A stretch of 64,000 bases of DNA from Metellina segmentata (GCA_947359465.1 OX375878.1:82811627-82875626); one strand, 5' to 3'. Shown: positions 1 through 10,811, counted from the stretch's first letter. Notes: a model not told the origin generated them from the letters alone. Numbers and translations: made by a program.

Positions 1-2140
1 AATATTTCCATGGAGTATAATGAGGGCGGGGGGAATTGCAATAAATACAAATCGGCGTTTCCCAAATCTAGGATGGAATTATGGGAGTAATGGAACTATG
101 GGGGTAAAAAATGAAGAGTCTGCTTTGCTGCGTGCAAGTCAAATGAATCGCTCTATTGGTTTCCCTCTACCAATATAAATTAATTTAACATTTATTCTAT
201 AAAATAATACCCTTGATTCATCGATATTTCTGGCAAAAACCATAAATGGAACCACTGGCATTGCCATAAGGGCTGGAGGGGTTAGGTTTATAAAATATTT
301 CTATACAAATTTAATTTTTAACTTTGTTATACTCTGAAATTCAATTATGACAGCATTACTAATGGGTTTTGAAACATTAGTAAAAAATTATTTTCGTCTT
401 TTTAGGCACTCTTTTCTAACACATACAATTCTTGTTTTCTGAAAATAGAATAAAGGATTTTAAAATTCTACAATGACCATGCTTTGTGATTTTTCGATGC
501 ATTAGCACGAACATTTTTTCATGCCCAAATAACCAATCATTTAGTTCAAAATTCAAAACTGATGTCAGCGGTTCCTAAACTAGTGAGACTTGCTGCACAA
601 CCCGAATAAAAATGTTTGCCATCAAAACTATAAACATTTAATAAAATCATTTACATTTTACACACAAGTCTTTGGATCCTATTTGAATGCATTTGTATAT
701 TCAAAGAAATGTGTACAATACCTGTGCACAGTGCAGTGTGACAAAATGTAATGAAAAATTAAAATTATTTATGAGTCAGTTAGCTATTGACCACACAGAG
801 TGTTTCAATAAATGTAGATTGTTGTTGATCACTAAGCACATTTTTTTAAAACCTCTTCCTACACAAAGGAAGAAATGTAAGGTTTCTTTTTCTTTTACTT
901 CTTGCCATAAAATTTTGTTTTTAAATCCGTTAAAATTTCGGCAAGTTTATCTTTCAGGCTATAACAAACGTTTTTATGCCATTTTATAGAGTGAAAAACA
1001 AATTATTTTCTACACTTGCTTCACGGAGGCTGTGATAACTTTTGAAAAACACTGTTCAAATTAATTTAAGAACAAGCACCAACAGAAATTTCTTTTTTCT
1101 TTTACAAGCAAATGAATTGTTCTCAATGATGTAAAAACAAATAAAAATTTTTAAAACTTCTCTACGGAGTCCGAGAGCCTTTGAAAAACATCGTTCCAAA
1201 CAAAAATTTTCAAAGTAACCAGCACAGCAAACGATTTTTGAATACGTAAGATATTCGCCATTTTGCGGGAACTCTGAACTCCGAACGAGATACACATCCA
1301 CTCAATAAAAATAATATCCTTGATTAATTCTGCCCAAACCTCACCTTATCAGAACTTCTCTCATCGAAGATATCATTCGAGCCCCACCCAAACATAAACA
1401 CTAATTACGAATGCCAAACGGAAACAAAAACGGGTGTGTATGTTTGCCGACATGAAATAAGACCCGAGTTAAGAAAACAACCCAGAATTCTTTATTCCTC
1501 AAAAATCCCATCCAAGCCTATTCTTGTTCATTCATCGTCTTGGGCACGTCTTCACCTCTGACGACGATGCTCTCCGGTTAAGCCCTGGCCTCCAATAGAG
1601 GAGGGGAAGGGAGCCGTGAAGTGGGGCAACAGCTGCCTTCAGCAAACCCAGTGTCATCTCTGCTGCAACATAGGGAGTTGTCCCCGTCGTCGTTAGGACG
1701 ACTGTGTTTGGAATTTTGGGTGTGTCTTAGCATCTGCCCTATGCAAAGGTTTTTCAGCACGGTGAAAAAAAGCACAGGAAAAAGGAAAATTTCTCATGAT
1801 AGGCCAAGAGGTGGCTCTCAAAGGTTTGAAAACGATACTCAGTAAGAATGGCGTTTGGAAAACTTTCTCGATTCAAATTTACTGAACTGTTGCTAAGAAG
1901 AGAGTTCTTACTGCTTTAGTGTTGTATGCTAATTCATTTTGCGTGAAAAATATAAAAAAGAATAAAATTTCGTTTATTTTCTAATCGCAATTAAAACAAG
2001 TGCAGGGATGAATCCAGGTATTTTTTTCCTCCGAATAGAAATTTTTTTGTCACCATTTAATATCACGACATCTTTCACGAACAGAAACTTATGATTGGTT
2101 GGGTTTCATGACCAAACAACGTAAATTAAATGGTAGGCAG
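1..2140. other. No recognisable gene or repeat
   Basis: AT-rich DNA with short ORFs of at most about 100 codons that show no domain, no codon pattern and no splice context I can support. The stretch around 1500-1860 is more GC-rich than its surroundings and open in both strands for about 65-75 codons, but I recognise no product. Confidence 0.4.
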
Positions 2141-2149
2141 TTGAATTTA

Positions 2150-2330
2150 TGCCGCACTGGAGCGACACTAAGGGCTATTAGGGACGGTTCGGGATCAATA
2201 TTTTGAACCACGGTCTTGATGATGTCAACACTTGAGCTCGCATCACACTCTCCAAACTTCCAAACCACGCCAGTGAGAGGATATTCGAGGCCACGACCGA
2301 TTAAATATGCAGCAGTTCCCACATACACGA
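2150..2330 (-). repeat. tRNA-derived SINE, partial copy (family S)
   Basis: Shares with the full copy at 3268-3555 the blocks GGGCTATTAG, GGTTCGGGATCAAT, TTTTGAACCACGGTC, CACACTCTCCAAACTTCC and a TTAAATATGCA box, in the same order. The middle block that follows the GGATCAAT box in other copies is deleted, and the tRNA-like head is absent or replaced at the right edge. Orientation is inferred from the head position in the full copy. Confidence 0.75.
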
Positions 2331-3267
2331 CCAGGGACGTACAACGTTTTGAATAGAGGGGGGGGGGAGCATAGGCGTAACTAGGGTTGTTGAATTTGGG
2401 GGGGGGGCACCCGAAAAGTACCCTTGTAAAAAATGGGAAGAATAAATTATAAACAGTTAATCAATTTACATAAAAAGATATTCATCAATTAACACTTGAT
2501 TTTTAAAAATCATATTTTTCTTTTTCTTTATACAATATTTACTAAATGACTTTAAGGTGAATTTTAAAACTTACAATACATTTAAATTAGAAATTAAAAC
2601 GTCGATTTTTTTGTAAACGTCTCGATTCTGAACTTTTTAGATTTATATTTGATTTGCTTCAAGCACATGGGTAAAAATTATTTCGATTCTGACTCTGCCG
2701 CCTATGAGTGCTCATAATTTTTTAAAACAGAATCTATATTTAAAAATTCGGTTTCAATGAAGCACAGTAGGCAATATTTTTAAAAACCAATGAAATAAGA
2801 TTAACATTAATTTAAAAAAGTTAAAAACTAATAACAACATTTGAAAATTTGGTTTAAAAAAGCACAATTGACAATAATAAAAAATTCCATTTTTAATCGA
2901 AACATTTTCCTTTGACCTTTTACTCTGCATAATCTTGTATGAGTTCTTTAAAACAAAATTTATCACAAAACTCATTTTCGATAGTTATAGTCAATCTACT
3001 TAGTATATGTAGAGTGATTGTGGATTTGAAATAATTTTTGATGATTTTTAATTTGGAAAAACTTTTTTCACCACTTGCAACTTACATAGGCAAAGTTTTA
3101 AAATTCTAAGTGCAATATTAATATAAATATGATAGATAATAATAAACCCCTGCGGAAAATTATATTAAAAATTCCTCGTTTTTTCGAGAATGAGGAAATT
3201 TTTTATTAATTAAATTTTAAGGCTCATATGTCGGTAATTGGTAATTATTAGTTTATATCGTATTTAA
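2331..3267. other. AT-rich spacer with two G-runs
   Basis: Two runs of nine or ten G lie at about 2359-2370 and 2398-2408; the rest is AT-rich. I see no gene or mobile element. Confidence 0.4.
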
Positions 3268-3555
3268 GCAACACAACGAGCTATTGGCGACGGTCCGGGA
3301 TTAATCATTTAAGGAAAAGATCCGAGGATAACACTTCGTAATTTTGAACCACGGTCAGATGACGAAACAACACCTGAGCTAGCACCCCACTCTCCAAACT
3401 TTCACACCAACCCAACGTGAGATCGACAGATTTAATATGCACCAGCCGCCTCTACGCCATACGCTTACAAACATCCATGCCCCGACCCGGATTCGAACCT
3501 GGAACCTTCCGATCTAGATGCTAACACCTTAATCACTTTATCGGTTGATCGGCGG
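3268..3555 (-). repeat. tRNA-derived SINE, near full-length copy (family S)
   Basis: Read on the minus strand it starts with a tRNA-like head (about 3555 down to 3480) with a B-box-like GGTTCGAATCC. A body follows with GCATATTAAATC, the GGAGAGTGGGGTGC block and GACCGTGGTTCAAAATTACG. The 3' end reads GGACCGTCGCCAATAGCTCG. This order (pol III promoter head, family-specific body, short 3' tail) is that of a tRNA-derived SINE. At least five further partial copies are in the window (2150, 60.5, 60.6-61.2, 61.2-61.5 and 61.9 kb). Confidence 0.85.
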
Positions 3556-3814
3556 CTCATATATCGGACGAAAGTTTGGAATATAATGGTTCAGGTAGCC
3601 AATTTATTAGATTTATTATTGTCTAACATTTATCAAAAATTAATTTTTACTGCTTAGCGACCGCAAATTTTGTTCATACTACATATATGAAAATAAGAAT
3701 TTTTTGTTAACTACAACTTGGAATAGGTATTTTTATTGGAAACCCGTTTTTCAATAATTGGGTATTACTGTTGTTTTAAGTTAGAAATATTTAAGAATAT
3801 CTCTATATTAAAAC

Positions 3815-4050
3815 GAGTTACCACCGCCGCTGTCGCATGATTAAAAACTGGGTTTTTTCACTCGGTTCTCAAGATTGTTTGTCGATTGAGTACAGATCAG
3901 AAAGTTACGAGATTAACATGGTTTATTCAAAATTGTACTGGGAACAAAATGGAGATGGATTTTTTACTGATGCGGCTATCAGTTTAGGGTGCATTAAGTG
4001 TTAAAGTAAAAAAAAGCGAAATCCTTACGACAGGAGTGTTGGTTTGTAAA
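3815..4050 (+). repeat. R1 interspersed repeat copy
   Basis: Shares CGATTGAGTACAGATCAGAA, TTACGAGATTAACATGGTTT, ATTGTAC.GGGAACAA and GGAGTGTTGGTTTG with copies at 35.3, 35.9 and (inverted) 37.6-38.1 kb. This copy stops just after the GTTGGTTTG block, so it lacks the 3' hairpin. Confidence 0.7.
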
Positions 4051-4907
4051 GCAACAAGTTTTAACAATGCACTGTTCTCACGTTTCCGTCACTTAATTAC
4101 TTCACAAATTCAAGTGTTCACTTTCAAAACATTATTCTCGGAACCTCACTCGTCAAGGAAATTCGTACGACTACATAATCCATCGGGCAAAAATTCAGAA
4201 CTGTTCACTTGCAGGCAGTTTTCTTGTATTTACTTCAAATAAGAAAGCCGACAATTTAAAAGACCCTATATTGTAAATCATCAAAATAAGCAATGGCAGA
4301 TTTGTAGCGATTTCCGGAATGCCCTTATCTTCAAACGATATTTCCGTCAGTTGGTCAGGCGCTTCTTGTCCAGTTTGGGACCTAGGGCAATAAAACCCTA
4401 ACATACAATCCGTCAGTCGGTCATAAAAAAAATCGCTTTTCTCAAGATATGCCGTCAAAGACTTGGTCGAGCCCTACAATGCATTTAAAGGATTCGAAAA
4501 TGAGATAATCATCTCGTAGCATTCAAGTGCGAGCACCACGTGCATTCATTTTGGGGGTAGAACCATTTTAAAGCCGTAAAACAAAGTGATAAAGTGTCGG
4601 TACGTGCTGGGCCACCTATCTCCACATATTCAGAGGATTTTTTTTTTTTTTTTACCTTGGATCTTTGAAACAATTTTTTTTCACTTTTAGTTAAATATAA
4701 ACTTTTACTACACAAATAAAATTTGTTCGAAGTTTCTTGATAAACTTTTCATACATTTACGTGTTAGAAAACTTTCAAATTCGTTATTTTCAAAATCTAA
4801 TTTTGTGTTGCCCCTTGACCCTTCATTTATTACCCATTTCGGGGAATATATCGAAGCTGTCATAATGCGCGCTGCCCCCTCTGTGCTTCTCTCTCTCTCT
4901 CTCTCTA
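4051..4907. other. No recognisable gene
   Basis: Short ORFs on both strands, including a 68-codon minus-strand ORF at 4509-4715 with a T-tract encoding a lysine run. I could not assign any of them. The stretch ends in a CT dinucleotide run (4889-4906) against which the next transposon is inserted. Confidence 0.4.
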
Positions 4908-4909
4908 TA

Positions 4910-5030
4910 CAGGGTGGTCCCGAATTCATGGTACAAACTTTAATGGTAGGTACAGGACATTGTAACAATGATTTATTGTATAGTAATGTATAGTCGCAAG
5001 TGACGCGGTGAGGCGAAAACAGGGGAAATA
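4910..5030 (+). repeat. Left terminal inverted repeat of the DD41D element
   Basis: Starts CAGGGTGGTCCCGAATTC; matches the reverse complement of 6292-6412 over 121 bp with about two mismatches. Confidence 0.95.
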
Positions 5031-5086
5031 ACGGCCGAAAGGAAAAACAAAGATTTTATTGAAAGCGTTGTTGACAAGTGTCATGT

Positions 5087-6163
5087 TTACAGTAATTGTT
5101 CAAAATTGCGTCCACCAGTATCGATACATGCTTGACAGCGTCGGTGGAGCGATTGGCGTACACGTTCAAAGATGCCTGGTATTTCACGCACACCTGCAGC
5201 AGCTACAGATAAGCGAGCGACGAGATCCTCATCTGAGTCAACTGGAGTCTCATAAACAAGATGCTTTAGATGTCCCCATAAAAAGTAATCGAGGCTCGAT
5301 AAATCGGGAGATCGGGGTGGCCAAGGGACTGGTCCACCACGCCCAATCCATCGAGTACCAAACGTGGCATTCAGGTAATTCCGTACATCAATGCTGAAGT
5401 GTGCTGGCGCCCCATCGTGCTGAAACCACATGCGGTTACGAATGGCGATCGGAACATCATGCAGCAGTTGTGGTAACACTTCTTTCAGAAAAATAAGATA
5501 GCTTCCGCCAGTGAGCCGCGTGGGTAGTAAGTATGGGCCAATCAAAAAGTCGTTCACAATACCAGCCCACACATTAATACTGAAACGTTGTTGAAACGCA
5601 TGTCGACGCGTTGCATGTGGATTATCGGTTGCCCACACATGGGAATTGTGCGCATTAAAGACACCCTCGCGTGAAAATGTCGCTTCATCTGTAAATAGCA
5701 CATAATCTACGAAATCCGGCTGCAACGCACATTGCTGCATCACCCATAGGCAGAAGTTCACGCGGCGAGGATAATCTGCCGGATTCAATGCTTGTACTTT
5801 CTGAAAATGAAAGGGGTGTAAGCGATTTTCGTTTAACACTCTGCATACAGTCTGATGACTCACACCTACGTCACGCGTAACAGTTCTTGTGCTTGACTCG
5901 GGTCTATCAGCCACAATGTTCAAGATGCTTTCTTCCAGCCTTGGAGTGCGTACAGCTCTTACTCGACCAGCGCCATGTCTGTTGACGTCGAACGCACCTG
6001 TTTCACAAAGTTGACGATGTAACCGTTGAAAAATTCTATGATCCGGCATTCGTCGATCAGGATACTCCGCGCGATACATTCGTAACGCAGCTCTGCCGTT
6101 ACCATTTGCACGGCCGTACATGTAATGCATGTCTGCTTTTTCTGCATACGTAAAGTCACCCAT
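5087..6163 (-). CDS. Transposase, IS630/Tc1/mariner superfamily, intact
   Basis: A 358-residue transposase that would cut and rejoin the surrounding element at TA sites. The N-terminal third has two helix-turn-helix-like regions (about 4-55, and 93-112 with TVTRDVGVSHQTVCRVL). The catalytic core shows LFTDEATF (D159), WFQHDGAPAH (D250) and SPDLSSLDYFLWG (third acid D292 by analogy with mariner SPDLAPSD). The spacing D250 to D292 is 41 residues, so DD41D rather than the DD34D of mariner or DD34E of Tc1. There is no stop or frameshift. The frame lies between the inverted repeats and the start codon is the first ATG inside the right repeat. The length matches full-size transposases of this superfamily. 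Activity is inferred from integrity only. Confidence 0.95.
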   Translation of the reverse strand: MGDFTYAEKADMHYMYGRANGNGRAALRMYRAEYPDRRMPDHRIFQRLHRQLCETGAFDVNRHGAGRVRAVRTPRLEESILNIVADRPESSTRTVTRDVGVSHQTVCRVLNENRLHPFHFQKVQALNPADYPRRVNFCLWVMQQCALQPDFVDYVLFTDEATFSREGVFNAHNSHVWATDNPHATRRHAFQQRFSINVWAGIVNDFLIGPYLLPTRLTGGSYLIFLKEVLPQLLHDVPIAIRNRMWFQHDGAPAHFSIDVRNYLNATFGTRWIGRGGPVPWPPRSPDLSSLDYFLWGHLKHLVYETPVDSDEDLVARLSVAAAGVREIPGIFERVRQSLHRRCQACIDTGGRNFEQLL

Positions 6164-6291
6164 CGTCTACGGCAGCACAATTGTGAATGGCGCTTTTCCC
6201 TACTGCGATGCATCATGTTCAACAGCGGCTAGACATCTACTGCCCTCTACCGGCAATGATACCAACCGATCACTCCATTTCTCTTTCCTTT

Positions 6292-6409
6292 TATTTCCCC
6301 TGTTTACGCCTCACCGCGTCACTTGCGACTATACATTCCTATACAATAAATCATTGTTACAATGTCCTGTACCTACCATTAAAGTTTGTACCATGAATTC
6401 GGGACCACC

Positions 6410-6412
<3 letters not shown>
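6292..6412 (-). repeat. Right terminal inverted repeat of the DD41D element
   Basis: Ends GGGACCACCCTG at 6412, followed by TA; partner of 4910-5030. Confidence 0.95.

Positions 6413-6440
<28 letters not shown>
6413..6440. repeat. TA microsatellite
   Basis: About 14 TA units; the DD41D transposon is inserted at its left edge. Confidence 0.9.
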
Positions 6441-6445
<5 letters not shown>

Positions 6446-6834
6446 GGAAGGGAGGCTGCTAACAGCGTAGTTTATACAAAGATCGCCCCCCCCCCCCCCT
6501 GTGCATTTTTTTACAAAAAAACGCGCTGGAGAAAAGTCTTAAACCTTTCTGATAAAACCTTCGTAAAAAGTTTTTTATGTGTATGGATATGGATTTTGAG
6601 GTATGTGTGTGTGGAGATGTACTACGGAAATGACTGCGGTAGTTTTGTTTTAATTAAATGGTTTGCAGTAATTTGTCAATGTCGCCGAAGGGTCGCCCAA
6701 CTATCTTGAGTACATGCAGAGTGTGTTGACAATGTACGAAAATCTTCATGTACTATAATTTTTTTTTTCTCCATACATTATACATTTTTTTACACTAATT
6801 TTGCGCCTCACCCACGAAATCGGCTGTCCAGAGC
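6441..6834. other. Spacer with a C-tract
   Basis: A run of about 14 C at 6487-6500; otherwise AT-rich with nothing recognisable. Confidence 0.4.
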
Positions 6835-7482
6835 AAATGCCAAGTTTGCACTCCTCTAGATCTGGGCCTGCATCTATAGACAGGAAATGAAATTAGTCCA
6901 AATTTGATTCAACGGTGCTGTTTAATGTTATTTTTGAAGTTAAAATGTTAATAATGTTCCTTGATAGTGTGGAGGGGCTAAATATGGCTTTCGCCCCTTC
7001 TCTTCAGTGTCACAGGAGGGACCAAATACCCTTTGCCCTCCTGTTGACAAGTGCCTGTTTGCCCTCCTCTAGATCTGGGTCTGCATCTATTGACAGGAAA
7101 TGAAATCAGAGTCGAAATTTGCTTTAAAGGTACTTTTTAGTGTTAATGACGAAGATAAAATGTTAATAATGTTCCCTGATAGTGTGTGTGTGGAGGGGCG
7201 AAATATGGCTTTCGCCCTTTCTCCTCAGTGGCGGGAGGGACCAAATAACCTCTTCCCCCCCTGTTGGCAAATGCCTGTTTGCCCTCCTCCAGATCTGGGT
7301 CCACATCTATTGACAGGAAATTATATTAGTCCAAATTTGCTTCAACGGTACTGTTTAATGTTATTTTTGAAGTTAAAATGTTAATAATGTTCTTTGATAT
7401 TGTGGAGGGGCGAAATATGGCTTTCGCCCCTTCTCCTCAGTGACAGGAGGGCCCCCCCCCCTGTTGGCACGTGCCTGTACAC
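6835..7482 (+). repeat. Tandem repeat, about three units of 213-220 bp
   Basis: The block GACAGGAAAT recurs at about 6879, 7092 and 7312, giving unit lengths near 213 and 220 bp. Each unit carries CTCTAGATCTGGG-like, GTTAATAATGTTC, GTGGAGGGGC, AAATATGGCTTTCGCCC and a GGAGGG run. ORFs here (6915-7103 and 7100-7384) are frames through the repeat and not genes. Confidence 0.88.
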
Positions 7483-7484
7483 GA

Positions 7485-7669
7485 CGGATTTGGTTGGATC
7501 GAGTTTCCAACTCGCAGCCCTCCGGTTGCTAAGCCGTGACTACCAGCTGGGCTAGAGGCCAATTAAATGGATTTAGACTCACAAGGAAAGCTTTACTGAC
7601 ACAGAAAGAAATACACCCAGGGAGGAATCGAATCGGCGCCGTGGGCAAACCCACTGAGCCCCGGCGATC
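7485..7669 (-). repeat. Two tRNA-like SINE head remnants
   Basis: On the minus strand 7560-7490 reads as a tRNA-like head with the A-box-like TAGCCCAGCTGG and a degenerate B box. A second head lies at 7669-7605, with GGCTCAGTGGG and GATTCGATTCC. The long-TIR element is inserted at the very end of the second head, using GGCGATC as its target. Confidence 0.6.
7663..7669. repeat. Target-site duplication, left copy (GGCGATC)
   Basis: GGCGATC stands immediately before the inverted repeat starting CAACACC and recurs at 14875-14881 immediately after the other end. Confidence 0.85.
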
Positions 7670-8188
7670 CAACACCTCCTATAGAAGGTTCAACTATAGT
7701 AGACCAAGAGATAGAACACGTTTTATTTACCCGAGTTTACCATAAACTTTGTTGTGTGCTTAAGAATACCCATAACCCACAGCCTTCAAAACGGTATTTC
7801 TTAAGGTTAGCGAGTGGTGGGGGGCCGAGTAATGACGTCATCAATATGGCTTCCGCGCAAACGTGTGACACTTTACTTAAATGAACCTAGCCCCTCAACT
7901 AAGCGTCGTAGAGCATTGTACTTTTATTTTTAATTGCTCGTAATTAAATAACCATTGTTTTATGTAATAACAATATAGTTCGTAAGTGTAATAGTTTTCC
8001 CCCAAACGTACATTTTACGAGTTTTTCTGTTTCATAGTGAATGTTGAAAGCCCAACAAGTCTTAAAATGATAAGACAATAAAAAATAGGCAAGATTTAAA
8101 ATGTTTGCTAAGACTGTGGGGATTTAAAAAATACCTTAAACATGGCTATGGATACATAACGAGATTTTAAATGGCGGTTATTGTCTTA
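7670..8188 (+). repeat. Left TIR of the long-TIR element, outer part
   Basis: Pairs with about 14350-14874 in reverse complement, for example ACCCATAACCCACAG, GAGTGGTGGGGGGCCGAG and ATGACGTCATCAATATGGCT. It has an 18-bp extra segment near 7689 and scattered differences, so the element is not very young. Confidence 0.93.
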
Positions 8189-8358
8189 GGGTACGTCCAT
8201 AGTGCACCGCTTCTAGCTTCCTGCTTTACCGCTTAAACCGCGGCAGTTGCAAACAGCGTTGTAAAACCGCGCGATTCGAGCATGGGGTGGTTATAGTGCA
8301 ACGCGCGTTGGACCGCCTGTCAGTTTGCAACATGGAGCAATCACACGAGGATCTATTG

Positions 8359-8400
8359 CAGGGATGGCGAACCTATGACCCGCGGGTCACACTGGCCCAC
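8359..8400. mobile_element. Possible hAT end
   Basis: CAGGGATGGCGAACCTATGA followed by a CCCGCGGGTC palindrome is typical of one end of hAT elements. I could not find the matching other end with an 8-bp duplication. Confidence 0.4.
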
Positions 8401-9102
8401 GCAGGCTTTTTAAATGACACACGCGTAGATTTTTATAAACTTAACATTTCATCATATACATAATTTTTTGATATTTTTCGAACCCTTCTTTTAAATAAAA
8501 AATTGAGTTTGTGACATGGTAAATCAATATTTACTTAACATTTGTTTAACTTTAAAACACAAGTTGACATCCTACATAGTTTTTCTTGAGTAAATTACAT
8601 CATCATGTTAACAAATTTATCAGTAAGAGTAAGTGACAGACCTGAACTACAGTGTGAGAAGTAGAATAGAGGACAGAGAAATAATCAGACTATAGTAAAT
8701 TCTAATAATAAAACTGCCGAGCAGCAATAATAAATGAATTTTCACTTACTTTTAATTCATATTGGATCTTTCTTTCTTCCTGCTGACATTTTAATGGCTG
8801 TGTGAATATGTATATTTCTACTCTTTAATCTCTATTACACACCACAAGAATAAGTTGAGCCTTAAAAAACTTTACTTTGACCTGTGTGTTTTTTTTTAGT
8901 TTATGAAATCAGTCACCCCTTTAGTTTATAATTTTGAATCAAACTGTTACGTACTTCCTTTAAGTGTTTATATTATGAGTGTTGTTCATCAGGAATGTTT
9001 ATACATTACTCTTCCTGGCATTTAGATTTATGATGTCGTGTGTATTTACATTACGGTTTCCAGTGTCTACTTTTTTTTAAGGAAGTGTCTTGACACCCTG
9101 AT

Positions 9103-9370
9103 GATTTCAGATATTTTCCCTTCTACTTCGGAAATCAAGTTATCAAATTTATTTATCCAAACTATGCTGCTTTGAAATTCAACTAATTACATTTCTAAAT
9201 CATGGATACCTAGCCACTTAAATTCGTTTAACACCATTGTTTCGAATTTCGTTTTGTAAGGATATAAAATAAAGTGAAATGTATTTTCCATACTTTTAAA
9301 TTGATTAAATCTATCTTCAAAGGCTTGTTTTATTTACTGTATATAATCATTAAAGCATTTGACCGCTTCT
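9103..9370 (-). pseudogene. hAT transposase C-terminal relic, inverted copy
   Basis: Reverse complement of the segment at 10076-10345, carrying the same fragments (for example GATAACTTGATTTCCGAAGT on the minus strand). The two copies face each other about 0.7 kb apart. It is too degraded for an open frame. Confidence 0.7.
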
Positions 9371-9420
9371 GTGATTATTCTGTGGTGCATTTACTTAGTT
9401 ATAAAAATGTGTGTTTAGTT

Positions 9421-9535
9421 GTGATTTAAATCAGTGATTAAAAAAAATCATTTGATTAAATTCAGTGATTAAAAAAAATCATTTGATTAAAATCATGATT
9501 TTAATTGTTGATTTAAATCTTGACACCCTGGTTTT
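9421..9535. repeat. AT-rich palindromic repeats and hAT-like terminus
   Basis: Contains two direct copies of CAGTGATTAAAAAAAATCAT followed by TTGATTAAA, then AAATCTTGACACCCTG. The same CTTGACACCCTG occurs at 9097-9108 in the same orientation. CAGGGTGTCAAG would be an hAT-type end, but no opposite end pairs with it. Confidence 0.45.
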
Positions 9536-9852
9536 AGATTTATTGATTATACATACATAATGCTGTTTTAAAATTTATGTGAATGCCTATTGAGTAGAAT
9601 ATGTAAATTCATAAAGTACCGCTTGAGAATGAACACATATGGTAAATACTAATAATAAAGACATATTTATTAAGCCCCGTTCATATGAGGCGCGTAAAAC
9701 GCGCGTTTGGCGACAACATTTTGACATACAATAATGTTCGATGGCTCAGTTCGGGTCAAGTTCTTAATCGGTTTGTCATTTATTAAGAAGAAATTACGCT
9801 CTTTTTGAATGAAAAAAACAATGATTTTGACGAATTTTCAAATATAGATTAG

Positions 9853-10345
9853 TTAAATGTTTTTATGTTTTTACGCGACATCACTCAGCATTTTAATGAA
9901 GTAAATAAAAAAACTTCAAGGAAATGGACAAATTGTTTGTTTGAGAATATTAGGATATTTATGACGACACTTGACATTTTTACTAGGGATTTGGAAATGA
10001 AAATCATGAAATATTTTCCTCAGTTACAAAAACATTTTTAAAACAATAACAATGGAAAATACGCTTGACATTCAAGAAAATACAATAAAAAAACATTTAA
10101 CGATTATATACAGTAAATTAAACAAGGCCTTTGAAGATAGATTTAATCAATTTAAAAACATGGAAAATGCAATTCACTTTATTTTATATCCATACAAAAC
10201 GAAATTCGAAACAATGGAGTAAAACAAATTTAAGTGGCTGGGTATCCATGATTTAGAAATGGAATTAGTTGAATTTCAGAGCAGTATAGTTTGGAAAAAT
10301 ATATTTGATAACTTGATTTTCGAAGTAGAAGGGAAAATATCTGAA
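9853..10345 (+). pseudogene. hAT transposase relic (GTF2IRD2/ZBED5-like lineage)
   Basis: In mixed frames one reads FLRDITQHFNEVNKK, then MTTLDIFTRDLEMKIMKYFP, then GIHDLEMELVEFQSS. That order and wording is characteristic of the central to C-terminal part of hAT transposases of the type that gave GTF2IRD2 and ZBED5. Several stops and frameshifts break it. An inverted copy of its end lies at 9103-9370. Confidence 0.65.
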
Positions 10346-10811
10346 ATTAGTGCAAATTAGAATGAACCCGCACTAATATATTAAACGTATGGGATTCTTT
10401 ACCAAATAATTTATATCAATGAAGAAAGTTACAAATGCTCTTTTAACGATGTTTGGATCCACATAAACACGTAAAAAAATATTTTGTCCCAAATTACACT
10501 TTTTAGAAACACTTGGAAATTAAAACATCTTTGTCTGCTTCCATTTTGTTCCAACAACCAAAGAGCGTAGAAGTGCAGAACGGAATAACACAGCAAACTA
10601 AACGAGCGAGCCAAGCGGGTAAGCGGTTCAAGCGGAAAAAAGAATTAATAATTCATTCCGGAAAAAGCGGGTGGAAGCGGGTAAAGCAGGCGGAAGCAAG
10701 GAAGCAGGTGCACTATAACCGCACCAATACAGTTTACGCTTCTTTTCCTCCCCGCTCAACTGCTGCGATAAAGCCGGAAGCTGGAAGCGGCGCACTATGG
10801 ACGTAGCCTTA

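Larger units (their letters stand above)
4910..6412 (-). mobile_element. Complete Tc1/mariner-type transposon (DD41D spacing)
   Basis: The 1503-bp element is flanked by TA on both sides (4908-4909 and 6413-6414). It has 121-bp terminal inverted repeats (4910-5030 and 6292-6412) that start CAGGGTGGTCCC and differ at only about two positions. It contains one uninterrupted transposase gene on the minus strand. Near-identical repeats and an open frame indicate a recent insertion. The right end abuts a TA microsatellite, a usual target for TA-specific elements. Confidence 0.96.
8189..10808. mobile_element. Harbinger-type element nested in the left TIR
   Basis: The 2620-bp insert has ends GGGTACGTCCATAGTGC (8189) and, inverted, GGCTACGTCCATAGTGC (10808), with matches over about 45 bp including the AGCTTCC block. 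It is flanked by TTA (8186-8188 and 10809-10811), the usual 3-bp target of PIF/Harbinger elements. The partner right TIR reads TTGTCTTACCCTTGAAGCC with a single TTA and so shows the empty site. I found no Harbinger transposase or Myb-like gene inside; the interior holds hAT relics instead, so this looks non-autonomous or internally replaced. Confidence 0.92.

Noticed and set aside
687..989. 100-codon plus-strand ORF
   Set aside because: No domain, no repeats of it elsewhere, low-complexity tail; consistent with chance in AT-rich DNA.
3480..3555. tRNA gene
   Set aside because: The promoter boxes are good, but the sequence does not fold into a full cloverleaf by eye and is fused to the SINE body. 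The same applies to 61090-61166, 7490-7669 and 24480-24552.
4805..4993. 62-codon plus-strand ORF (and 6129-6470, 6386-6709)
   Set aside because: They run through the terminal inverted repeats and the TA microsatellite of the DD41D element.
5059..5397. 112-codon plus-strand ORF
   Set aside because: Antisense shadow of the intact transposase at 5087-6163.
10513..10806. 97-codon plus-strand ORF, basic, ending at the transposon end
   Set aside because: Encoded by the AAGCGG-rich subterminal sequence and end of the Harbinger-type element; no protein signature.
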